A stretch of DNA of 25,321 nucleotides from a virus. The translations under genes and the position numbers were made by a program. Positions 19,713 through 25,321 of this stretch are shown here, piece by piece (position 1 is the stretch's first letter; every line of letters begins with the position of its first letter). The notes beneath the pieces were generated by a model, which was not told the origin of the DNA, did not search any database, and worked only from the letters and a program-made list of their open reading frames with translations. The stretch is taken from positions 1 to 25,321 of IMG/VR virus record IMGVR_UViG_3300030098_001381. One strand, written 5' to 3'.

Positions 19713-20167
19713 TGCCTAAATATGCGGCTGGAAAATACGCATATGGAATATCAGACCGTTCTGGTTTTCGTTATCGTTTGAAAGATATGCGAAAAGAGTG
19801 GAATGGATTTCTTGTGGGCAAAGATGAGTATGAAGAAAAGCATCCGCAATTAGAGCCTCGTAGACACCCAACAGATGCAGAGGCTTTGAGAGATCCAAGA
19901 CCAGATACAAATAACATCATTCCAATAACAGCAAATATACCTTCTTTTAATTTAGAAACATTACAATTTATTCCTGTGCCTCTTTTGTTAGGAAAAGTTG
20001 GAACAGTAACTTTTAGTGATGATGTTGTTACGCCAGTACAGTTAACAGGCGTTTCTTCTGTTAGCGCACTTGGATCTGTAACAGTATCAGTGCCAACATC
20101 AGCATCGACCTTTGATTCAACAAGTGTTACACTCGATTCTACAAACAAAACTTTTGACGAGGGTTAA
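19712..20167 (+). CDS. Neck/tail-region protein with GISDRSGFRYRLKDM motif (151 aa)
   Basis: The start shares a base with the adaptor stop (TAATG). The N-terminus (PKYAAGKYAYGISDRSGFRY, then RLKDMRKEWNGFLVGKDEYE) and HPQLEPRRHPTDAEALRDPR form a strongly patterned block (2-65) that I know from marine phages as a hypothetical next to the adaptor. The C-terminal half is Ser/Thr/Val-rich and beta-like (VGTVTFSDDVVTPVQLTGVS; SVTVSVPTSASTFDST), similar in style to tail proteins. Probably a connector-associated protein with a variable tail; function unknown. Confidence 0.8.
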   Translation: MPKYAAGKYAYGISDRSGFRYRLKDMRKEWNGFLVGKDEYEEKHPQLEPRRHPTDAEALRDPRPDTNNIIPITANIPSFNLETLQFIPVPLLLGKVGTVTFSDDVVTPVQLTGVSSVSALGSVTVSVPTSASTFDSTSVTLDSTNKTFDEG

Positions 20168-20821
20168 ATGGCAAAGCAAACAGTAGGGATTGGGTCAAGC
20201 GCAAACGATGGCAGTGGCGATACTCTTCGTGCTGGTGCGGATAAAATTAACGACAATTTCAATGAAATCTATGCAGCGTTAGGGAATAGCTCTAGCGTTC
20301 TAACTGATATCATAGATGCAAACGGTCTTTTTGACGTTAGTTCTGGCGCAAACAAAATTGTTTTCTATTATGCTGCTTTAAGTGATTTGCCCAGTGCATC
20401 AACTTATCATGGGGCTGTGGCTCATGTTCATGCTACGGGCGGCTTGTATTTTGCTCATGGCGGTAACTGGATACGGTTAAACGATGAAACCACTGGTCCT
20501 GTAACAAAATACACAACAACATCAGCAAATGGATCTGCTTATCAATTTTCTGGTCCAGGTGCTACCGCTGGTAACAATCCTAATTTTACCTTTTACAAAG
20601 GTCACACATATTTAATCGACAACACCTCCTATGTTAGCAGTCATCCTTTGCAGATACGAACAGCCTCTGGTGGGTCTGCTTTTACAACAGGGGTTACAGA
20701 TAATTACAACAGCACTACTGGGCTAACTCAGTTTATTGTGCCGCATGAGCCAAGTGACACTTCTTTAGTATATCAATGCACTGTTCATAGCAGTATGGTT
20801 GGAAACATAACAATAGTGTAA
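20168..20821 (+). CDS. Tail protein with cupredoxin-like C-terminal domain
   Basis: ATG 20168 directly follows the previous stop. The N-terminus (VGIGSSANDGSGDTLRAGAD, then KINDNFNEIYAALG) is a module found on many phage tail and fibre proteins. A beta region follows. Residues about 113-217 look like a cupredoxin (blue-copper) fold: FTFYKGHTYLIDNTSYVSSH, then HPLQIRTASGG, FIVPHEPSDTSLVYQCTVHS and SMVGNITIV. The ligands of a type-I copper site are all present in order: H159, then C204, H207 and M210 spaced C-x2-H-x2-M, as in amicyanin. Similar domains occur in cyanophage virion proteins as far as I know. Copper binding is inferred; the domain could also be only structural. Confidence 0.78.
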   Translation: MAKQTVGIGSSANDGSGDTLRAGADKINDNFNEIYAALGNSSSVLTDIIDANGLFDVSSGANKIVFYYAALSDLPSASTYHGAVAHVHATGGLYFAHGGNWIRLNDETTGPVTKYTTTSANGSAYQFSGPGATAGNNPNFTFYKGHTYLIDNTSYVSSHPLQIRTASGGSAFTTGVTDNYNSTTGLTQFIVPHEPSDTSLVYQCTVHSSMVGNITIV

Positions 20822-20824
20822 AAA

Positions 20825-21469
20825 ATGACATATACGAACACAACATTAAAACAAGCTATTCAAGACTTTACAGAAAATGACGAAACCACATTCGTAAGTA
20901 ATTTGAATAACTTTATCATTAATGCGGAAGAACGAATCCTTAAGCTTGTTGACCTTGATTACTTTAGAAAGAATGTGACTGCTTCAACAACTTCAGGGAA
21001 CAAATTTCTAGCATTGCCTGACGATTATCTAGCCACATTCTCACTTTCAATCGTTAACAGCGGATCAAATGAGTTTTTACTTCAGAAAGACGTAAACTTC
21101 TTGCAGGAATATTCTCCAGACCCAACGGTTACTGGCGTTCCTAAGTATTACGGTATTTTTGACGTTGATAATCTAATTTTAGCCCCAACGCCTAATCAAG
21201 CATATTCTGCTGAACTACATTACTATTATAGGCCGCAGTCAATCACCGCAACGGCTTCAGGAACATCTTGGTTTGGTGACAACGCTCCAGACACATTGTT
21301 GTATGGTTCATTGGTTGAGGCTTACACATTTATGAAAAGTGAACCGACTTTTATTCAACTATACGAGCAACGGTTTGTAGAAGCCGTTACAAGGTTGAAA
21401 GTTTATGCAGAGGGTGTAGAAAACACTGACGCATATAGAACGGGATTAACAAGAGTAAGAAAGCAGTAG
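20825..21469 (+). CDS. Head-tail adaptor protein 2 (SU10 adaptor-like)
   Basis: ATG 20825 follows the previous stop by 3 nt. The 214-aa protein shows the SU10-type adaptor pattern: an N-terminal helix pair (NTTLKQAIQDFTENDETTFV; NLNNFIINAEERILKLVDLD), LALPDDYLATFSLSIV, VPKYYGIFDVDNLILAPTPN, AELHYYYRPQSIT, then TSWFGDNAPDTLLYGSLVEA and a closing helix YEQRFVEAVTRLKVYA. This is the clearer of the two adaptors. It should form a dodecameric ring under the portal; the paralogue at 19044 may form a second ring or another connector layer. Confidence 0.86.
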   Translation: MTYTNTTLKQAIQDFTENDETTFVSNLNNFIINAEERILKLVDLDYFRKNVTASTTSGNKFLALPDDYLATFSLSIVNSGSNEFLLQKDVNFLQEYSPDPTVTGVPKYYGIFDVDNLILAPTPNQAYSAELHYYYRPQSITATASGTSWFGDNAPDTLLYGSLVEAYTFMKSEPTFIQLYEQRFVEAVTRLKVYAEGVENTDAYRTGLTRVRKQ

Positions 21470-21480
21470 TGGAGGCTTGA

Positions 21481-21771
21481 ATGCTGTCTTTTACAGGCGG
21501 TCTAGAAATGGGTTCCGTCAATGTTATGACATCTAATAATGGTGGTCATAGCACGGAACAAATTGTAGAACTTGCGATGGACAAAATAATGAAGGTGTCT
21601 GATACAGCACCACCAGCCATCCGAGATCAAGCGCAGACTTTTCAAAATCATCTGCGTGTAGTATTGTATCATTACTTTGAATTGGCAAGGCGCGAAGAAC
21701 GCTCCAGTATTGCCAATAAAATGCAATCTGCTGGCAACAGCGAAATGGCTGAACTCGTTAGGAGAATATAA
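21481..21771 (+). CDS. Small helical phage protein (96 aa)
   Basis: ATG 21481 lies five nt after GGAGG (21471-21475); ATG 21508 would drop ten residues. After a Gly/Asn-rich start (GSVNVMTSNNGGHSTEQIVE), residues 30-96 are helical: LAMDKIMKVSDTAPPAIRDQ, HLRVVLYHYFELARREERSS, MAELVRRI. The pattern GGHSxEQIVExAxxKI with a C-terminal helix bundle is one I know from marine phage tail regions, function unknown. Its place between adaptor and tail proteins suggests a neck or tail assembly factor. Confidence 0.8.
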   Translation: MLSFTGGLEMGSVNVMTSNNGGHSTEQIVELAMDKIMKVSDTAPPAIRDQAQTFQNHLRVVLYHYFELARREERSSIANKMQSAGNSEMAELVRRI

Positions 21772-22203
21772 ATGGCTATTACACAAGCAATGTGTACTTC
21801 TTTCAAAAAAGAACTTTTGGAAGCAAAGCACAACTTTTTAAACTCTGGTGGAAGCGATTTTAAGCTGGCTTTGTACACAAGTTCAGCCTCTCTTGATGCT
21901 TCAACCACTGCTTATACTTCGTCAAACGAAGTTAGTGGCACAGGTTACTCAGCAAAAGGCTCGTCCCTTACAAGAGTTAATCCAACTTCATCTGGTACAA
22001 CTGCCTTTACTGATTTTGCAGACTTGAGCTTTACATCAGCTACAATTACCGCTCGTGGTGCGTTAATCTACAACGAAGACACTTCAGGTGATACGTCTGT
22101 GTGTGTACTTGATTTTGGTTCTGATAAGACATCAACTGCTGGCACGTTCACAATTCAATTCCCAACTGCGGACTCTAGCAACGCTATTATTCGCATTGCC
22201 TAA
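21772..22203 (+). CDS. Phage structural protein of the FKLALYTSSASL type (143 aa)
   Basis: The start immediately follows the previous stop. The opening AITQAMCTSFKKELLEAKHN and the strand FKLALYTSSASLDASTTAYT are a pattern shared by many phage virion proteins that I recall, usually tail-associated. The remaining sequence is Ser/Thr-rich and beta-like (TARGALIYNEDTSG, GTFTIQFPTADSSNAIIRIA). No catalytic motif. Probably a tail or capsid surface protein; a precise position in the virion is not evident. Confidence 0.8.
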   Translation: MAITQAMCTSFKKELLEAKHNFLNSGGSDFKLALYTSSASLDASTTAYTSSNEVSGTGYSAKGSSLTRVNPTSSGTTAFTDFADLSFTSATITARGALIYNEDTSGDTSVCVLDFGSDKTSTAGTFTIQFPTADSSNAIIRIA

Positions 22204-22213
22204 CGAGTAAGCT

Positions 22214-22780
22214 ATGTCGCTATCGGGTTGGGGCAGAGGCACTTGGGGCGAAGGTGCTTGGAACGAAGCTCTGCCCGTTGTGGTGACAGGGGTATCTGGA
22301 ACTGGTGCGATAGGCATACTTGAGTTTTCAGGTGATGTTGCCCCCGCTGTTGTCAACACAAACATTCTTGGCACTGGGCAGATTGGCAACGCTCTTGCCG
22401 CAGCCGGAGCGATTGTTACTGAAGAAGGCTTAGTAGGATCTATCGGTTTTGGCGATGAACAAGTGTCCGCTGGGGCTAATGTCTCTCCAACAGGGGTTGC
22501 GTCTGGTTTAGGAGCTATTGGCACCGTTTCTTTCAGTCTTGATTGTGTTTTTGCCGCCTCTGGGGTATCATGCTCTGGAGCGACAGGTACTGTCGAGGTG
22601 GACGACTTAGCGTTTGGGGTAACAGGATTGCAAGCCACTGCAAATGTTGGTATTGTCAATGTGTGGGGACGGGTGGTTCCTGATCAGAACGCAAACCCAC
22701 AAGAGATTGTGCCATCTACGACTAACACTTGGAGCGATATAACGCCTAACAGCAATCCAAACTGGAAAGAGGTGGCATAA
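22214..22780 (+). CDS. Gly/Val-rich repeat tail protein (188 aa)
   Basis: ATG 22214 has only a weak ribosome-binding site. The N-terminus GWGRGTWGEGAWNEALPVVV is a Trp-Gly motif known from phage tail proteins. The middle consists of four or five imperfect repeats of about 30 residues around V-x-G-V-(x)-G-(T/A)-G-A-I-G-x-(V/I) (about 22-155), an extended beta repeat. The C-terminus VPDQNANPQEIVPSTTNTWS, then NPNWKEVA, repeats a short W-motif. Probably a tail fibre or tail-tip accessory protein. It overlaps the next gene by one base. Confidence 0.78.
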   Translation: MSLSGWGRGTWGEGAWNEALPVVVTGVSGTGAIGILEFSGDVAPAVVNTNILGTGQIGNALAAAGAIVTEEGLVGSIGFGDEQVSAGANVSPTGVASGLGAIGTVSFSLDCVFAASGVSCSGATGTVEVDDLAFGVTGLQATANVGIVNVWGRVVPDQNANPQEIVPSTTNTWSDITPNSNPNWKEVA

Positions 22781-23271
22781 TGCCAAGTCAATACACAAGT
22801 AACACAGGTATAGAAAAGCCAGCTACTGGCGAACAGTCAGGCACCTGGGGTGATACCACTAACGATAACTTTGATATTATTGATACTGCGCTAAACGGGA
22901 ATGTTACGCTTTCATTGTCTGGAACTAGTTCTACCTTAACTACATCAGATGGCGACAAGACATCAAACGGGCTTAACAAAGTGATTATTTGTTCAGGTTC
23001 ACCATCTGGCACTCACACTATCACCGTATCTCCAAACGGTGCAGAAAAAATTTATTTTGTGACGAATAGTTCAGGACAGTCTGTAATCTTCTCACAAGGT
23101 ACAGGCGCAAATGTTACGATTGCAAACGGCGAGTCTCGAATTATCCACTGTGATGGGGCTGGTTCAGGTGCAGCAGTGACTGATTTTTCCTCTACTATGG
23201 CGGCAAGTACAACTTTTATTTCCAACACCGCTGACGGCAACGCCACCGCGTTAGCGATTGCATTAGGATAG
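22780..23271 (+). CDS. Tail-fibre-type protein (163 aa)
   Basis: The start shares a base with the previous stop (TAATG). The N-terminus (YTSNTGIEKPATGEQSGTWG, then DTTNDNFDIIDTAL) is a common phage fibre module; NDNFDIIDTAL parallels NDNFNEIYAAL at the start of the 20168 protein. The rest is Ser/Thr/Gly-rich with strand patterns (VIICSGSPSGTHTITVSPNG, IYFVTNSSGQSVIFSQGTGA), typical of beta-structured fibre proteins. No enzyme motif. Likely part of the adsorption apparatus. Confidence 0.8.
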   Translation: MPSQYTSNTGIEKPATGEQSGTWGDTTNDNFDIIDTALNGNVTLSLSGTSSTLTTSDGDKTSNGLNKVIICSGSPSGTHTITVSPNGAEKIYFVTNSSGQSVIFSQGTGANVTIANGESRIIHCDGAGSGAAVTDFSSTMAASTTFISNTADGNATALAIALG

Positions 23272-23275
23272 TATC

Positions 23276-23623
23276 ATGGCAAACACTTTTAAAGTCGTAA
23301 CTAAAGCTGGCGTGACAAGTGAAGATACCATCTACACTGTTGCATCAAGCACAACCACGGTTATCTTGGGACTGGTTCTAGGCAACACAACAAGCAGTCA
23401 GACCACTGCTACTGTTACCTTGTCCTCAGACACCGCCAATCGCGCAGGAGCAAACAACGAAAACAACCAAGATGTAGAGTTAATAACAAATGCGCCGATT
23501 CCATCCGGCTCTTCTCTTGAATTACTATCAGGAAATAAGGTTGTGTTGGAAACAACAGATGTAATAAAGGTAACGGGAAGCGCAGCTACAGATGTCTGCT
23601 TGTCTATTATGGAGATTACCTGA
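23276..23623 (+). CDS. Small beta-rich tail-region protein (115 aa)
   Basis: ATG 23276 lies four nt after the previous stop with a weak AGGA site. The sequence is a run of strands and turns (TFKVVTKAGVTSEDTIYTVA, TTTVILGLVLGNTTSSQTTA, SSLELLSGNKVVLETTDVIK), without Lys-rich or membrane features. It resembles small phage proteins near fibre genes. Probably a virion protein, for example a fibre-base or tail decoration component. Confidence 0.75.
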   Translation: MANTFKVVTKAGVTSEDTIYTVASSTTTVILGLVLGNTTSSQTTATVTLSSDTANRAGANNENNQDVELITNAPIPSGSSLELLSGNKVVLETTDVIKVTGSAATDVCLSIMEIT

Positions 23624-24429
23624 TGGCGTATGTGGGCAACAACCCTGCGGAAATATACAGTTCTGTTCAGAAGCAGGATTTGACGGGGGGTAGCGGCACT
23701 AGTTTTACGTTAAGCTACCCTGCGTCTACAAATGATGTTTCTGTTTTTGTTAATAATGTTCGGCAAGAACCTGGTGTAGCTTACACTGTATCAGGTACGT
23801 CCATGACCATGACAGGTACAGTGGCTTCGACAGATGACTTTTACGTTGTTTTCTCTGGCCTGACGCAAGGCACGATTACGCCGCCTGATGCGAGTGTGAC
23901 CACAGCAAAAATTGCTAACAATGCTGTAACTTCTGCAAAACTGGCAAGCGGTGTAGCTCAAGCTCCAATTTCCGTGGCAATTATAGCTGACAAAAAAGCG
24001 TATAATACGAATGGTGGAAGCTCTTCGGCAGCCACAATAAATGATAGAGATTTAAACACAAAACTACATGACCCAGACAACATTGTAACAATATCATCTA
24101 ATCAATTTATTTTAGGTGCTGGAACTTACAGTATTATTTATAGTTGTCCAGCATATAAAGTTAATAGAAATCAAGCACAGCTTTATGATGTTACAAACTC
24201 TACTGTAGTTTCGCATGGCGCAAGTGTTTATGCGGTAGACACTTATAACGGTCATTCTGTTTCAACAGGCTATGCTGTAGTGACCCCAACATCAAACACA
24301 ACTTATAAAGTAAGACATTTTACTGAAGATGCTTTTGCTACTTATGGATTTGGGGTAGCAACCAATAGTCAAGTTTCTGGACTAGATGGCTCTTTTTATA
24401 CTCAAGTTCAGATAACTAAGCTGGCATAG
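23623..24429 (+). CDS. Tail fibre protein with C1q/TNF-like C-terminus (268 aa)
   Basis: The start shares a base with the previous stop (TGATG). Residues 1-85 hold a common fibre N-terminal module: YVGNNPAEIYSSVQKQDLTG, then FTLSYPASTNDVSVFVNNVR. A short shaft motif follows, DASVTTAKIANNAVTSAKLA (88-107), found in trimeric phage fibres. The C-terminal ~150 residues (NQFILGAGTYSIIYSCPAYK, NQAQLYDVTNSTVVSHGASV, FTEDAFATYGFGVATNSQVS, FYTQVQITKLA) look like a C1q/TNF-type jelly roll that trimerises and often binds receptors. A good receptor-binding candidate. Confidence 0.84.
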   Translation: MAYVGNNPAEIYSSVQKQDLTGGSGTSFTLSYPASTNDVSVFVNNVRQEPGVAYTVSGTSMTMTGTVASTDDFYVVFSGLTQGTITPPDASVTTAKIANNAVTSAKLASGVAQAPISVAIIADKKAYNTNGGSSSAATINDRDLNTKLHDPDNIVTISSNQFILGAGTYSIIYSCPAYKVNRNQAQLYDVTNSTVVSHGASVYAVDTYNGHSVSTGYAVVTPTSNTTYKVRHFTEDAFATYGFGVATNSQVSGLDGSFYTQVQITKLA

Positions 24430-24438
24430 GAGCAAGCA

Positions 24439-25011
24439 ATGGCATTATCCAAAATTGACCCTGTTTCTTCTATAGATTTAGCAGATACTGAATACTTTCA
24501 CGTTGATTTAACAACAGAACAGGGCAGTCTTACTGACAATACAACTGTTGTTGTTGATTTTGGCGCAAAAGGCACTGTGAAATATGACACTAAATCAAAT
24601 GTAGACACTTCAAATGATGCGTATTTATTGGGTAGCAGCGATGGTGTTTACTTGATCAGTTTTAGTGTCGGAATAAGGTCTTCTACTCTTTCTACTGAAG
24701 AACTAATTGATGTTGCTGCGTTTGTAGAAATAGCAACAGATGGTTCAACTTTTGCAGCTTTAAATGGTTCAGGTGCAAGCGTTATTGACAGTTCTTCTGA
24801 TAAAATGGGTAGTATACAACTTAGTGGAACATCTATTTATAAATCTACTACAGCAACCACAAAAATTCGTTTAAGTGCGTATGCAAATCCAGTTGGTTCA
24901 GGTACTAATACATGGACAGTAGGAGCAGACGTAAATGATATAATTCAAGGAAGCCCATCTGCTGCTACAAATTCACGCTGCACCTTTTTGTCTATAGTGA
25001 GGATTGCATAA
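24439..25011 (+). CDS. Probable receptor-binding/fibre protein, C1q-like (190 aa)
   Basis: ATG 24439 follows AGGAG (24428-24432). The short N-terminal segment lacks the shaft motif of the preceding gene. The body reads as a C1q/TNF-like jelly roll: TTVVVDFGAKGTVKYDTKSN, GVYLISFSVGIRSS, AAFVEIATDGSTFAALNGSG, MGSIQLSGTSIYKSTTATTK, IRLSAYANPVGSG and the closing strand TFLSIVRIA. It probably forms a trimer on the tail, next to or in place of the 23623 fibre. The stop shares a base with the next start (TAATG). Confidence 0.78.
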   Translation: MALSKIDPVSSIDLADTEYFHVDLTTEQGSLTDNTTVVVDFGAKGTVKYDTKSNVDTSNDAYLLGSSDGVYLISFSVGIRSSTLSTEELIDVAAFVEIATDGSTFAALNGSGASVIDSSSDKMGSIQLSGTSIYKSTTATTKIRLSAYANPVGSGTNTWTVGADVNDIIQGSPSAATNSRCTFLSIVRIA

Positions 25012-25321
25012 TGAGTCAAGCAAGAGATTTAGTAGATAGCTTGGTCGATACCACTAGATCAGGTAGAATTATTCAAGTGCAACGCACACAGTACACAAGC
25101 ACAACTAGCACTGCTGTTGCGACTTACACTAACGTAGAGCTATCACATTTAGCTGTAAATATTACTCCTACAGCTACAAATAGTATTATTATGATTGAAG
25201 CTCAAATAGTTGGTGAATGGAATCCTATGTCAATTACTTACAATTCTGGTTGGTTTTTTTACAGGGACAGCACAAAATTAGCAGCACCGCTTGACGGTAG
25301 TAGAAGTATTACGGTTCTTCC
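25011..25321 (+). CDS. Partial fibre-type protein, cut by the window end
   Basis: ATG 25011 overlaps the previous stop (TAATG) and the frame is open to the last base (103 codons seen). The start (MSQARDLVDSLVDTTRSGRI, then IQVQRTQYTSTTSTAVATYT) and later strands (VELSHLAVNITPTATNSIIM) match the C-terminal head seen on many phage fibre proteins, where the text around 'G-x-I-I-Q-V' precedes a beta domain. It is the third fibre-like gene in a row. The 3' part lies outside the window. Confidence 0.75.
   Translation, partial: MSQARDLVDSLVDTTRSGRIIQVQRTQYTSTTSTAVATYTNVELSHLAVNITPTATNSIIMIEAQIVGEWNPMSITYNSGWFFYRDSTKLAAPLDGSRSITVL

Noticed and set aside
1-25321. tRNA genes, CRISPR arrays, insertion sequences or integrase/attachment sites
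   Set aside because: No cloverleaf-like sequence, no regularly spaced direct repeats with spacers, no transposase or integrase reading frame and no terminal inverted repeats were seen.

Overview
The window is a contiguous stretch of a tailed double-stranded DNA phage genome, almost certainly marine. Every convincing gene is on the + strand, genes are packed with ATGA, TAATG or TGATG junctions, and the order is that of a packaging, head and tail morphogenesis region. Recognisable anchors are a large terminase, a P22-like portal with a long C-terminal helical region, a GroES-like co-chaperonin, a scaffold-like protein, a Mu gpT-like major capsid protein, two SU10-type head-tail adaptors and several tail-fibre-like proteins. 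Many of the small proteins look like families seen in uncultured marine phages. The host cannot be read from the sequence; a marine proteobacterium is a guess. No tape-measure, sheath or tail-tube gene is visible, so a short-tailed virion is the simplest inference, but the window ends inside a tail gene.

Layout. 1-240: a strong terminator ends an upstream unit, followed by a control region with a repeated 10-mer, competing hairpins and a sigma70-like promoter. 241-3084: an unknown small protein, a helix-turn-helix protein and a large low-complexity protein. 3081-9819: terminase, three small proteins with related C-termini, a short structured intergenic region, an ADP-ribosyltransferase-like protein and the portal. 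9821-12199: a run of very small proteins, many membrane-bound, including a 3-TM holin of the gene-transfer-agent type. 12192-15612: co-chaperonin, scaffold, unknown, probable head decoration protein and major capsid protein, closed by a terminator at 15629-15658. 15726-18367: two small structural-type proteins, then seven short, very lysine/arginine-rich proteins and one small membrane protein. 18367-25321: adaptors, connector-associated unknowns and a series of tail/fibre proteins, the last cut by the window end.

The genes fit one programme: terminase and portal package DNA; scaffold and co-chaperonin help the capsid protein fold and assemble; the adaptors build the neck; fibre-like proteins decorate the tail. 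Less ordinary are (1) a short motif, hydrophobic-x-x-Gly-Gly-x-(Val/Ala), recurring in at least nine otherwise unrelated proteins; (2) a candidate cis-regulatory RNA at 5624-5735 with two alternative folds, one hiding the next gene's ribosome-binding site; (3) an R-S-E signature in the gene behind that element; (4) a complete type-I copper ligand pattern in a tail protein; and (5) the cluster of lysine-rich proteins. Two short genes at 16957-17112 and 17109-17234 were found by reading the sequence directly.
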